Source of the DNA: an uncultured Anaeromyxobacter sp.
GTDB taxonomy: Bacteria > Myxococcota > Myxococcia > Myxococcales > Anaeromyxobacteraceae
Length of the DNA stretch: 64,000 nt
Direction of reading: 5' to 3'
NCBI GenBank assembly: GCA_903904005.1
Contig: CAIVAR010000005.1
Coordinates: forward strand, 59,540 to 123,539
The notes beneath the pieces were generated by a model. The model worked only from the letters and a program-made list of their open reading frames with translations, was not told the DNA's origin and did not search any database. The translations under genes and the position numbers were made by a program. Below, piece by piece: positions 16,681 through 25,338 of the stretch (positions are counted from its first letter, which is position 1; every line of letters begins with the position of its first letter).

Positions 16681-18029
16681 CGCGGGGACGGAGGCAGCTC
16701 CGCCGCTGCCATGTAGACGACGTTGCGGGTGGTCTCCTTGCCCCGGTACATGGCACGGTCGGCGAGGTCGAGGAGCATCGCCTTCGTGGGGGCGTGCTCG
16801 GGGTGGCTGGCGAGCCCGATCGAGACGGTGAGCCGGACCGACAGCCCCTCGCGGGAGAGAAAGCGCCGGTCCTCCACGGCGCGGCGGATGCGCTCGGCCA
16901 CCTTGAGTCCGCCGCCGGAGTCGACCCCGGCGAGCAGGGCCACGAACTCGTCCCCGCCGTAGCGGACGAGCACGTCCTCGTCCCGGACGCAGGAGCGGAG
17001 CACGCGGCCGAACTCGCCGAGGAGCGACGAGCCCATCAGGTGCCCGTGCCGGTCGTTCACCGCCTTGAAGCGGTCGAGGTCCATGAAGAGGAGGGAGAAC
17101 GGGCGCCCCCCGGCCAGCTCGCGGTCGAGGGCCACGTCGAGGAAGCGGTTGTTGTAGAGGAGCGTGACGTCGTCGACGTAGGCGAGGGCCTCCACGTGGG
17201 AGAGGTGGCCGAGGGCCCGGAGCGCCGTTCCCAGGTGGCGACAGATGAAGGCGGCCCGTCCGGCGCGCTCGGCGTCGAGGGGGCCGGTGACGAGCAGGCA
17301 CACCGCGCCGAGAATCTCGGGGCCGTCCGAGACCGGCAAGAAGAGGCAGCGGATGGTCGAAGTCTCCCCGGGCGAGGGCAGCTCGAGGAGGAGGGTCGCG
17401 TCGAGCCCCAGCTCGCCGAGGCGGGGGAGGGCGGGTGCCAGGATCTCGCCCGCCTCCGCCGAGTCGATGCCGTGGACGCCGGAGAGACGCCAGCCGTCCG
17501 GGCCGTCCCGCTCGAGGAGGACGGCCGCCCGGGACTTGCACTCTGCGGCCAGGGCCGGCAGGGCCAGCGGGACCACCTTGTCCCGCTCCAGCGTCCCGGT
17601 GATCCGCTGGCAGGTCTCGAAGAGGTTCACGTGGCCGCGGAGCGCGGAGTTCTCGGCGAGCAGGGCCCGCGTCGAGAGGGACCGTTGCACGGCGAGCTGA
17701 ATGGCCTCGGGCGTGACCGGCTTCACGAGGTAGTCGGACGCGCCGGCGCGCATGGCACGGACGGCGGGGTCGACCCGGTCGAGGGCGGTGATGACCACCA
17801 CCTGGACGTCGGGGTCGAGCCGCTTGGCGTCGGCGAGGAGTTGCAGCCCGTCGCCGCCGGGCATGACGATGTCGGTGAGGAGGACGTCGAAGCGGCGACC
17901 CTCGAGGATCCGGACGGCCGCCGGGGCGTCCTCCGCGACCTCGACCGCGTAGCCGGCAGCCCGGAGGTAGTCGGCGTACAGGGTTCGGGCGAAGCGCTCG
18001 TCGTCCACCAGGAGGACCGAGGCGGGCAT
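16677..18029 (-). CDS. Response regulator diguanylate cyclase (REC-GAF-like-GGDEF)
   Basis: 450 residues. A receiver domain (1-120) has acidic pair DD at 9-10, phospho-acceptor D53 (LLTDIVMPGGDG) and the Lys of SDYLVKPVTP. A middle region (about 145-275) resembles a GAF sensor. The GGDEF domain has the intact active site RYGGDEF, and RDED lies five residues before GGDEF, the product-inhibition I-site (RxxD). So it should make c-di-GMP from GTP under phosphorylation and feedback control. No histidine kinase is adjacent. It is divergent from the CheW gene, with 22 bases between start codons. Confidence 0.93.
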   Translation of the reverse strand: MPASVLLVDDERFARTLYADYLRAAGYAVEVAEDAPAAVRILEGRRFDVLLTDIVMPGGDGLQLLADAKRLDPDVQVVVITALDRVDPAVRAMRAGASDYLVKPVTPEAIQLAVQRSLSTRALLAENSALRGHVNLFETCQRITGTLERDKVVPLALPALAAECKSRAAVLLERDGPDGWRLSGVHGIDSAEAGEILAPALPRLGELGLDATLLLELPSPGETSTIRCLFLPVSDGPEILGAVCLLVTGPLDAERAGRAAFICRHLGTALRALGHLSHVEALAYVDDVTLLYNNRFLDVALDRELAGGRPFSLLFMDLDRFKAVNDRHGHLMGSSLLGEFGRVLRSCVRDEDVLVRYGGDEFVALLAGVDSGGGLKVAERIRRAVEDRRFLSREGLSVRLTVSIGLASHPEHAPTKAMLLDLADRAMYRGKETTRNVVYMAAAELPPSPR

Positions 18030-18035
18030 CCGGCT

Positions 18036-18043
18036 GGTATACC
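18036..18043. promoter_or_regulatory. Palindromic TATA box between divergent GGDEF and CheW genes
   Basis: GGTATACC is its own reverse complement. Read leftward it gives TATACC 6 bases before the ATG at 18029; read rightward it gives TATACC 8 bases before the GTG at 18052. One box could therefore serve as the -10 for both genes. No convincing -35 is visible on either side. Confidence 0.35.
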
Positions 18044-18051
18044 ATGGCCGG

Positions 18052-18819
18052 GTGATCACCCCTCCCGGTCGACAGGTGCTCCGGTTCCGCGCAGGAGGGG
18101 TCGCCTTCGCGCTCCCGCTCGCGACCGTGCGCGAGATCGTTCCTGCGGGGGTTGCCTCGGGGCGCGCGCCCCCCGACGGCGCGGTCGGGCTGGCCGAGCG
18201 GCTCGGGCTCGTGGGCGACCCGCGCTTCGCGCTGCTCCTCGAGGGTGCAGGTCTCCCGCCGCTCCTGGTCGACCGGATGGACGGGGTGGCCGACCTGGCC
18301 GACGCGGAGGCCTTCCGGCTGCCGGAGCGAACCGTCGAGGCCGAGCCCTCCCCCTTCTCGTCGGCCCTCCGCTTCGGGGAGGTGCTCCACCTGGAGCTCG
18401 CGCCGGCGGCACTCCTCACCATGGTGCGACTTTCCCCGCGACCGTTCGCCTCCGGACCGGACGATCCGCCGGCGGAGCGGGAGCTCCTCGCCGAGCGCGC
18501 CGGGCAAACCCTGGCCGTTCCCCTCCCGCTCGTGGTCCATGTGATCGACCCGGTCCGGCTCACCCTGGTTCCCCTGGCCCCCGAGGGGCTCCGGGGGATC
18601 CTGCACCACGGACGGGCCATCCACCCGGCCTGGGACGCCGCCCATCTGCTCGGCGCCGGGGCGCCGGGCGACCCGCGCGTGCTCCTGCTGCTCGACGCCG
18701 GGGGCACCACGGCAGGGGTCCTCGTCGACCGGGTGCTCGGGCTCTCCGAGGCGACCGGCCCGGGGCCGGTCAGGCGGCCTCCCTGGGATGCGCTGCTCGC
18801 GCCGGGAAAACCCGGATAA
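18052..18819 (+). CDS. Protein with two CheW-like domains
   Basis: 255 residues, apparently two CheW-type scaffold domains in tandem: QVLRFRAGGVAFALPLATVREIVP begins the first, and QTLAVPLPLVVHVIDPVRLTLVP with VLLLLDAGGTTAGVLVDRVLGL the second. CheW proteins link receptors to CheA-type kinases. No cheA, receptor or methyltransferase gene is in the window, so its partner is elsewhere. The only in-frame start after a stop is the GTG at 18052. It sits head to head with the GGDEF gene and upstream of a receiver gene, which fits a signalling locus. Confidence 0.78.
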   Translation: MITPPGRQVLRFRAGGVAFALPLATVREIVPAGVASGRAPPDGAVGLAERLGLVGDPRFALLLEGAGLPPLLVDRMDGVADLADAEAFRLPERTVEAEPSPFSSALRFGEVLHLELAPAALLTMVRLSPRPFASGPDDPPAERELLAERAGQTLAVPLPLVVHVIDPVRLTLVPLAPEGLRGILHHGRAIHPAWDAAHLLGAGAPGDPRVLLLLDAGGTTAGVLVDRVLGLSEATGPGPVRRPPWDALLAPGKPG

Positions 18820-18832
18820 ACTTCGAGGAAGA

Positions 18833-18862
18833 TTGACACTCGCGGGAACGGCGCGTTAGCTC
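18833..18862 (+). promoter_or_regulatory. Promoter candidate for the receiver/Pro-linker gene
   Basis: A consensus TTGACA (18833-18838) is followed after 18 bases by TAGCTC, a weak -10. The start codon at 18891 lies about 22 bases after the predicted transcription start. Confidence 0.4.
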
Positions 18863-18890
18863 TCCGGCTGTCCCCGCGTCCGAGAAATCC

Positions 18891-19886
18891 ATGCCCAAGA
18901 ACCTGCTCCTCGCCGACGATTCGGTCACCATCCAGAAGGTCGTCGGCATCGTGTTCGCCGGGGAGGACTACCGGGTCACGGTGGTGGGCAACGGCGAGGA
19001 CGCGCTGCGCAAGGCCCGCGAGATGCGGCCGGACATCGTCCTCGCCGACGCGGCGATGCCCGGCATGAACGGCTACGAGCTCTGCCAGGCCCTCAAGGCC
19101 GACCCCCAGCTCGCCGAGACCCCCGTGCTGCTGCTCAGCGGGACCTTCGAGCCCTTCGACGAGGGGCGTGCGCGGGCGGTGCGTGCCGACGGGCACGTCG
19201 CCAAGCCCTTCGACAGCCAGTCCCTCCTGTCGCGCGTCCGGGAGCTCGTCGAGGGGGTGACGGTCGAACCCCTGCCGCTCCCGTACCCGCGCCTGACCCC
19301 GGCACCCGCGCCGGCGCATGCTCCAGTCCAGGCGCAGCGTCCGGTCCCGCCAGTTCCGCCGCGCCGCACCGTCCCGCCCCCTTTCCCGCCGCCCGGCCAT
19401 CCGCTCCGCGCGGGGGCCGCACGTCCCGGGTCGCTTCCGCCGACGAGCGTCAAGGCGGCAGGCATTCGCCCGCCGCCGGCCCCCGCTTCCCGCCCGGCAG
19501 CCCCGGTGCCGCCCCCGCCGCTCCGGTCGTTCGCGCCGGCCCCGGCGCGGGCCCCGGCTCCGGCCCGCCCGCCGCCCCCCGAGCCCTTCGGGATGACGGC
19601 CCCGGCCACATCCGACGACGACTGGAGCGACGTCTCCGCGGGCTCGCCCTTCGACCGGGCCCCGATGCCGGTCGCGGCGGCGGTGCCCCCGCCCGTCCGC
19701 GCGCCGGCCGCGCCGACCACGGCCGCGGCGTCCCCCGACGGCGGCGAGGCGGCCTTGCGGCTCGCGATCTCGCAGGCGTCGCGCGAGGTGGTGGAGAGGA
19801 TCGCCTGGGAGGTCGTCCCGCAGCTCGCGGAGGTGATCATCCGCGAGCACGTGGAACGCCTGGTGAACGAGCGCCAGAAGCGCTGA
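18891..19886 (+). CDS. Response regulator with long proline-rich linker and C-terminal helix
   Basis: 331 residues. The receiver (1-122) is complete: DD at 9-10, D53 in VLADAAMPGMNG, SG in LLLLSGTF, and Lys in HVAKPF. Then come about 150 residues almost only of Pro, Ala and Arg, likely disordered. The C-terminal 50 residues form an amphipathic helix (REVVERIAWEVVPQLAEVIIREHVERLV), a tail I recall from deltaproteobacterial receiver proteins of unknown output. It has no DNA-binding domain and probably works by protein contact. It stands alone between the CheW gene and valS. Confidence 0.82.
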   Translation: MPKNLLLADDSVTIQKVVGIVFAGEDYRVTVVGNGEDALRKAREMRPDIVLADAAMPGMNGYELCQALKADPQLAETPVLLLSGTFEPFDEGRARAVRADGHVAKPFDSQSLLSRVRELVEGVTVEPLPLPYPRLTPAPAPAHAPVQAQRPVPPVPPRRTVPPPFPPPGHPLRAGAARPGSLPPTSVKAAGIRPPPAPASRPAAPVPPPPLRSFAPAPARAPAPARPPPPEPFGMTAPATSDDDWSDVSAGSPFDRAPMPVAAAVPPPVRAPAAPTTAAASPDGGEAALRLAISQASREVVERIAWEVVPQLAEVIIREHVERLVNERQKR

Positions 19887-19941
19887 ACCCGGAAGCGGCG
19901 ACCCCCGGAACCGCTGGACCGGCGTGCCCTTGGAGAGTGAC

Positions 19942-22659
19942 GTGTCCGAAGAACGACAGATTCCCGCCTCGACAGAGCTGTCGAAGGCCTACGATCACCG
20001 CGACGTCGAGCCCCGCTGGTACCGCACCTGGCTCGAGCGCGGGTACTTCCACGCCGACGAGAACGACCGGTCCCGGCCCGCCTTCTCGATCGTGCTGCCG
20101 CCGCCCAACGTCACCGGTTCGCTCCACCTCGGCCACGCGCTCACCGCGACCATCCAGGACATCCTGATCCGCTGGAAGCGCATGAGCGGCTTCAACGTGC
20201 TCTGGCTCCCGGGAACCGACCACGCCGGCATCGCCACCCAGATGGTGGTCGAGAAGGAGCTGCAGAAGACCGAGAAGAAGAGCCGGCACGACCTCGGGCG
20301 CGAGGAGTTCCTGCGCCGGGTCTGGGCCTGGAAGGAGCAGTACGGCTCCCGCATCGGCGTCCAGCACCAGGCGCTCGGCGCCTCGCTCGACTGGCAGCGC
20401 GAGCGCTTCACCATGGACGAGGGGCTCTCCCGGGCCGTGCGCGAGGTCTTCGTGCGGCTGTGGGAGGAGGGGCTCATCTACCGGGCCAAGAAGCTCATCA
20501 ACTGGTGCCCGCGCTGCCACACCGCCCTCTCCGACCTCGAGGTGAACCACGAGGAGAACCACGCCGGGGAGCTGTGGAGCTTCGCCTACCCGCTGGCCGA
20601 CGGCTCCGGCGAGATCGTGGTCGCCACCACGCGCCCCGAGACCATGCTGGGCGACACCGCGATCGCCGTCCATCCCGACGACGAGCGCTGGCGCGCCGTG
20701 GTCGGAAGGAACGTCCGGCACCCCATCACCGGCCGTGAGTTCCCGGTGGTGGCCGACGCGGTGCTCGTCGATCCCAAGTTCGGGACCGGTGCGGTGAAGG
20801 TGACGCCGGCCCACGACTTCAACGACTTCGAGGTGGCCCAGCGCCACGGCCTGCCGCTCCTCCCGGTCATCGGCCCCGACGGGCGCATGACCGCCGAGGC
20901 CGGCCCGTTCGCCGGCATGGACCGCTTCGAGGCCCGCAAGGCCGTGAAGGTCGCGCTCGCCGAGAAGGGGCTCGACCGGGGTGCGAAGCCGCACCTGCTC
21001 CCGCTCGGCCGCTGCCAGCGCTGCGAGACGGTGCTCGAGCCGCTCCTCTCCGACCAGTGGTACGTGAAGATCGAGCCGCTGGCCCGGCCCGCCATCGCGG
21101 CCGTGGAGGAGGGCAGGACCCGCTTCATCCCCGAGGGCTGGACGAACACCTACATGGCGTGGATGCGCAACATCCACGACTGGTGCATCTCGCGCCAGCT
21201 CTGGTGGGGGCACCAGATCCCGGCCTGGTACTGCGGTGACGGTCACGCCACCGTGGCCCGCTCCACCCCGGAGGCCTGCGGAACGTGCGGGAGTCGCACC
21301 CTGCGACAGGACGAGGACGTCCTCGACACCTGGTTCTCGTCGGCGCTCTGGCCCTTCTCGACGCTCGGCTGGCCCGACCGGACGAAGGAGCTCGAGACCT
21401 TCTACCCGACCTCGGTCATGGAGACCGGGCACGACATCATCTTCTTCTGGGTGGCCCGGATGATGATGATGGGCATCCACTTCATGGGCGACGTCCCCTT
21501 CCGCACCGTCTTCCTGCACCCCATGGTGCGCGACGAGAAGGGGCAGAAGATGTCCAAGACCAAGGGGAACGTCATCGACCCCCTGGTCATCACCGACCAG
21601 TACGGCGCCGACGCGCTGCGCTTCACGCTGGCGGCGCTCACCAGCGCCCAGGGGCGGGACATCAAGCTCGCCAAGGACCGGATCGACGGCTACCGGGCCT
21701 TCGCCAACAAGCTCTGGAACGCCACCCGGTTCGCGCTCATCCACCTCGAGGGGGCGCCCGACCCGGCCAGCGCCGTCTCTCTGGCCCGCAGCCCGGCCGA
21801 CCGCTGGCTCCTGGCCCGTCTCGCACGCGCCGTGAATTCCACGGTCGATGCGCTGGAGGCCTTCCGCTTCGACGAGGCGGCCGGGACGCTCTACCGCTTC
21901 TGCTACGTCGACCTGTGCGGCTGGTACATCGAGCTCACCAAGCAGGTCTTCGAGGGCGAGGACGCGGAGAAGAAGCAGGCCACCCGTGCCGTGCTCGCCC
22001 ACGCGCTCGACACCGCGCTGCGGCTGCTCCACCCCATGATGCCCTTCGTCACCGAGGAGCTCTGGCAGATGCTCGGGCAGCGGCTCGGCGACGCGCGGTG
22101 GGCGCCGTCGCTCCTCGAGGCCCCGTACCCGGAGCGCCGTCCGGTCGACGAGGCCGCCGAGCGCGCCTTCGCGCCCGTCCTCGGCGTGGTGGAGGCGATC
22201 CGCAGCGTCCGCGGCGAGATGAACGTTCCGTGGAAGACGGTCTTCCACGGGGTCGAGGTCGGTGGGCTCTCGCCCGAGGCGCTCGACACCGTGCGCGCCG
22301 AGCAGGGGCGCATCCTCCGCCTGGGGAACGTGGAGGGGCTCGTCCTCCACGACGCGGGCCGCCCCGCAGGGCGGCGTCCCCAGTGCGCCGTGTCCGTCGG
22401 CGACGGGTTCGAGGTGCTCATCCCGCTCGCCGGCGCCGTCGACATGGCGGCCGAGACGGTCCGGGTCGACAAGGAGATCGCCCGCCTGACCGCCGACATG
22501 GACGGTGTCGAGAAGCGGCTCGCCAACCCCAGCTTCGTCGACCGGGCCCCGAAGGAGGTCGTCGAGGAGGCCCGCGCACGCATCGAGGAACTCTCCGAGC
22601 GGCGCCGGAAGCTCGAGGCGCACCGGGCCATGCTCACCGGCGGCAGGAGCTCTCCATGA
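19942..22659 (+). CDS. valS: Valine--tRNA ligase
   Basis: Class I aminoacyl-tRNA synthetase, 905 residues, family length. The HIGH motif is in PPPNVTGSLHLGHALT, the KMSKS motif is KMSKTKGN, and an editing domain lies between them (TTRPETMLGDTAIAVHP). The C-terminal coiled coil (KEIARLTADMDGVEKRL) is typical of ValS. I chose the GTG at 19942, which has GGAG 7 bases upstream; another GTG at 19924 would add six residues. Its stop overlaps the nadC start (ATGA). Confidence 0.95.
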   Translation: MSEERQIPASTELSKAYDHRDVEPRWYRTWLERGYFHADENDRSRPAFSIVLPPPNVTGSLHLGHALTATIQDILIRWKRMSGFNVLWLPGTDHAGIATQMVVEKELQKTEKKSRHDLGREEFLRRVWAWKEQYGSRIGVQHQALGASLDWQRERFTMDEGLSRAVREVFVRLWEEGLIYRAKKLINWCPRCHTALSDLEVNHEENHAGELWSFAYPLADGSGEIVVATTRPETMLGDTAIAVHPDDERWRAVVGRNVRHPITGREFPVVADAVLVDPKFGTGAVKVTPAHDFNDFEVAQRHGLPLLPVIGPDGRMTAEAGPFAGMDRFEARKAVKVALAEKGLDRGAKPHLLPLGRCQRCETVLEPLLSDQWYVKIEPLARPAIAAVEEGRTRFIPEGWTNTYMAWMRNIHDWCISRQLWWGHQIPAWYCGDGHATVARSTPEACGTCGSRTLRQDEDVLDTWFSSALWPFSTLGWPDRTKELETFYPTSVMETGHDIIFFWVARMMMMGIHFMGDVPFRTVFLHPMVRDEKGQKMSKTKGNVIDPLVITDQYGADALRFTLAALTSAQGRDIKLAKDRIDGYRAFANKLWNATRFALIHLEGAPDPASAVSLARSPADRWLLARLARAVNSTVDALEAFRFDEAAGTLYRFCYVDLCGWYIELTKQVFEGEDAEKKQATRAVLAHALDTALRLLHPMMPFVTEELWQMLGQRLGDARWAPSLLEAPYPERRPVDEAAERAFAPVLGVVEAIRSVRGEMNVPWKTVFHGVEVGGLSPEALDTVRAEQGRILRLGNVEGLVLHDAGRPAGRRPQCAVSVGDGFEVLIPLAGAVDMAAETVRVDKEIARLTADMDGVEKRLANPSFVDRAPKEVVEEARARIEELSERRRKLEAHRAMLTGGRSSP

Positions 22660-23501
22660 CCGCGCTCGTTCCCGCCGTCGAACGGCTCCTCGACCTCGCG
22701 CTCGAGGAGGACCTCGGCCTCGGCGACGTCACCAGCGAGGCCACCATCCCGGCCACCGCCTCCGGGCGCGGCACCTTCCTCGCCAAGGAGGACCTGGTGC
22801 TCGCCGGCACCGCCGTGGCCATCCGGGTCTTCGAGCGGCTGGGCGCGGAGTGCCGGTTCACCCGGGCCGACGGCGACCGGGTCGCGCGCGGCGAGACCTT
22901 CGGGGAGGCCACCGGGCCGATGCGGGCGCTGCTCGCCGCCGAGCGAACCGCCCTCAACTTCCTGCAGCGCCTCTCCGGCGTGGCCACCGGGACGCGGCGG
23001 GCCGTGGAGGCCCTCTCCGGGGCCGGGGGGCGGACGCGCCTCCTCGACACGCGGAAGACCACGCCGGGCTGGCGGCGGCTCGAGAAGGAGGCGGTCCGCG
23101 CCGGTGGAGGGGTGAACCACCGCTTCTCCCTGGGGGACGGGATCCTGGTGAAGGACAACCACGTGGCGGCCTGCGGCGGGGTGGGGGAGGCGGTGCGCCG
23201 CGCCCGCGCCCGCGGCAACGCCATGCTCCGGGTCGAGACCGAGGTGGTGGACCTGCCCGGGCTCGACGAGGCCATCGCCGCCGGTGCCGACATCGTGCTC
23301 CTCGACAACATGGACGACGGGCAGATGGCCGAGGCGGTGCGCCGCGCCGCCGGCCGCGTGCTGCTCGAGGCCAGCGGCAACATGACCCTGGAGCGGCTCC
23401 CGCGCGTGGCGGCGACCGGTGTCGACTTCGTCTCCATGGGCGCGCTGACACACAGCGCGCGCGCCGCCGACATCTCCTTCGAGGTCGGGTCACCCGCCTG
23501 A
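22656..23501 (+). CDS. nadC: Quinolinate phosphoribosyltransferase (decarboxylating)
   Basis: Converts quinolinate and PRPP to nicotinate mononucleotide in de novo NAD synthesis. 281 residues. Family motifs are ERTALNFLQRLSGVAT, DTRKTTPGWR, FSLGDGILVKDNH and VDFVSMGALTHS. The ATG overlaps the valS stop. Downstream are birA and coaX, so this is a cofactor cluster (NAD, biotin, CoA). Confidence 0.95.
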   Translation: MTALVPAVERLLDLALEEDLGLGDVTSEATIPATASGRGTFLAKEDLVLAGTAVAIRVFERLGAECRFTRADGDRVARGETFGEATGPMRALLAAERTALNFLQRLSGVATGTRRAVEALSGAGGRTRLLDTRKTTPGWRRLEKEAVRAGGGVNHRFSLGDGILVKDNHVAACGGVGEAVRRARARGNAMLRVETEVVDLPGLDEAIAAGADIVLLDNMDDGQMAEAVRRAAGRVLLEASGNMTLERLPRVAATGVDFVSMGALTHSARAADISFEVGSPA

Positions 23502-23514
23502 CCCTTCCGGCCGT

Positions 23515-23544
23515 TTGACAGGCCGGGGCGGCGGCCCCGAGAAT
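23515..23544 (+). promoter_or_regulatory. Leaderless-type promoter of birA
   Basis: Consensus TTGACA at 23515-23520, 18-base spacer, GAGAAT at 23539-23544 (4 of 6 to TATAAT), then 6 bases (CCCCGG) and the ATG at 23551. No Shine-Dalgarno sequence is present. Transcription should begin at or next to the ATG. Confidence 0.65.
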
Positions 23545-23550
23545 CCCCGG

Positions 23551-24558
23551 ATGGCCGAGGTCGCATCGGGGAGCGAGGAACTGGTCCTCGCGTTCCTCGC
23601 CGAGGCGGCGGACGACTTCGTCTCCGGCGAGGCCATCAGCGGCAAGCTCGGGCTCTCCCGCGCCGCCGTGTGGAAGCACGTCAACGCGCTGAGGGGGCAG
23701 GGCTACCGGATCGAGGCCGTCTCCGCCCGCGGCTACCGGCTCACGGCCATCCCCGACCGGCTGGGGTCGCTCGAGATCGGCCCCCTGCTCAACACCCAGG
23801 AGCTCGGCCACGTCCTCCACTGCAGCGTGGAGCTTCCCTCCACCAACGACCGGGCGCGGGAGCTGGCCGACGCCGGGGCGGACCACGGCGAGGTGGTGAT
23901 CGCCGAGAGCCAGACCGCGGGACGGGGCCGTCGCGGCCGCACCTGGGCCTCCCCGGCCGGACGCAACCTCTACCTCTCGGTCGTCCTGCGGCCGAACCTT
24001 CCGCCCCAGCGCGCCCCCGAGATCACGCTGGTGGCGTCGGTGGCCGCCTGCGACGCCTGCCGCAAGGCGGGGGTCGAGGCCGGCATCAAGTGGCCGAACG
24101 ATCTGCTCGTCGGGGGGCGCAAGGTGGCGGGGATCCTCACCGAGCTCTCCGCCGAGCCCGACCTCGTGCACTGGGTGGTCCTGGGCATCGGCGTGAACCT
24201 GAACTCCGGCCCCGCGGACTTCCCGGCCGAGCTCCGCGGCGTGGCGACCAGCCTCTCCATCGAGCGGGGGCAGCCGGTCCCGCGGGCGCTCTTCGCGGCG
24301 GCGCTCCTCTCCGAGCTCGAGCAGTGGCTCGACCGGCACGCCTCCGAGGGATTCGCCCCGATCCGGGCCGCCTGGTGTGAGCGCTCCGTGACCCTGGGCC
24401 GGGAGGTCCGGGTCGACGCCGATGGCGGGGAACTCACGGGCGTGGCCGAGGACATCGACGCGTCCGGGGCCCTCCTGGTTCGCGGAAAGGGCGGGCTCGT
24501 GCGCATCGTCTCCGGCGACGTCCGCATGGTCGCTCGCGTTGACCCGGCAGGGGCCTGA
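23551..24558 (+). CDS. birA: Biotin--protein ligase with N-terminal HTH (BirA)
   Basis: Attaches biotin to carboxylase carrier proteins. With its winged-helix domain it may also repress biotin genes. 335 residues: HTH about 10-65 (GEAISGKLGLSRAAVWKHVNAL), then the ligase core with the biotinyl-AMP loop GRGRRGRTW, KWPNDLLVGGRKVAGILTE and VVLGIGVNLN, and a C-terminal SH3-like domain. ATG 23551 fits the promoter geometry. No biotin synthesis genes are nearby, so any repressor target lies elsewhere. Confidence 0.94.
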   Translation: MAEVASGSEELVLAFLAEAADDFVSGEAISGKLGLSRAAVWKHVNALRGQGYRIEAVSARGYRLTAIPDRLGSLEIGPLLNTQELGHVLHCSVELPSTNDRARELADAGADHGEVVIAESQTAGRGRRGRTWASPAGRNLYLSVVLRPNLPPQRAPEITLVASVAACDACRKAGVEAGIKWPNDLLVGGRKVAGILTELSAEPDLVHWVVLGIGVNLNSGPADFPAELRGVATSLSIERGQPVPRALFAAALLSELEQWLDRHASEGFAPIRAAWCERSVTLGREVRVDADGGELTGVAEDIDASGALLVRGKGGLVRIVSGDVRMVARVDPAGA

Positions 24559-24567
24559 GGCTACCCT
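24539..24567 (+). promoter_or_regulatory. Leaderless-type internal promoter of coaX
   Basis: TTGACC (24539-24544), 17-base spacer, TACCCT (24562-24567), 6 bases, then the GTG at 24574. The -35 lies inside the last codons of birA. No Shine-Dalgarno sequence precedes the GTG. Confidence 0.55.
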
Positions 24568-24573
24568 TCCGCC

Positions 24574-25338
24574 GTGCTTCTCGCCATCGACGTGGGCAAC
24601 ACCAACACGGTGCTCGGCGCCTTCGAGGGGGCGGCGCTCCGCCACCAGTGGCGCGTCGAGACGTCGCAGAGCCGGACCCACGACGAGTGGGGCATCCTGG
24701 TCCGGCAGCTCTACGCCTCGGTCGCGCTCGACCCGACCCGGGTGCGGGCCATCGTCATCTCGAGCGTGGTGCCCCCGCTCGCCTTCGCCCTCGAGCAGAT
24801 GTCGCAGCGCTACTTCGGGGTGAAGCCGCTCTTCGTCGGGCCCGGGGTGAAGACGGGACTCCCCATTCTGTACGACAACCCCCGGGAGGTCGGGGCCGAC
24901 CGGGTGGTGAACGCGGTGGCCGCCTTCGCCCGGTTCAAGCGCGGGCTCATCGTGGTCGATTTCGGGACCGCCACCACCTTCGACGCGGTCTCCCCCCGGG
25001 GGGAGTATCTGGGCGGCGCCATCGCGCCGGGCGTCTCCATCTCGATGGAGGCCCTCTTCCGGAATGCCTCCAAGCTGCCGCGCGTCGAGTTCGCCCGGCC
25101 GCCCCACGTGGTGGGGAAGAACACCGTCGCCAGCATGCAGAGCGGGATCGTCTTCGGATACGTGGGGCTCGTCGACGGGATCTGCGAGCGCATGCAGGCC
25201 GAGCTCCCCTTCCCGGCCCTGGTCGTCGCCACCGGGGGGCTCGCCCCGCTCGTGGCCGGGCTGTCGAAGGCCATCACCGAGGTGGACGAGCACCTCACGC
25301 TCGACGGGCTGCGGCTCATCCACGAGATGAACCCGTGA
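24574..25338 (+). CDS. coaX: Type III pantothenate kinase
   Basis: Phosphorylates pantothenate, the first step of CoA synthesis. 254 residues with the ASKHA-fold motifs of CoaX: DVGNTNTVLGAF (phosphate 1), GADRVVNAVAAF, and VVDFGTATTFDAV (phosphate 2). The GTG is the only start giving the canonical MLLAIDVGNTN. birA-coaX adjacency is common in bacteria. coaBC, for later CoA steps, is at 35507. The stop overlaps the next start (GTGA). Confidence 0.95.
   Translation: MLLAIDVGNTNTVLGAFEGAALRHQWRVETSQSRTHDEWGILVRQLYASVALDPTRVRAIVISSVVPPLAFALEQMSQRYFGVKPLFVGPGVKTGLPILYDNPREVGADRVVNAVAAFARFKRGLIVVDFGTATTFDAVSPRGEYLGGAIAPGVSISMEALFRNASKLPRVEFARPPHVVGKNTVASMQSGIVFGYVGLVDGICERMQAELPFPALVVATGGLAPLVAGLSKAITEVDEHLTLDGLRLIHEMNP

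Noticed and set aside
14749..16716. Open frame of about 650 codons opposite the Clp and zincin genes
   Set aside because: It spans two good genes and the promoter region between them, has no domain motifs, and is composition-driven.
19318..19596. Repeat-like Pro/Ala codons as a minisatellite
   Set aside because: The linker is low in complexity but has no fixed unit length, so it is compositional bias rather than a tandem repeat.
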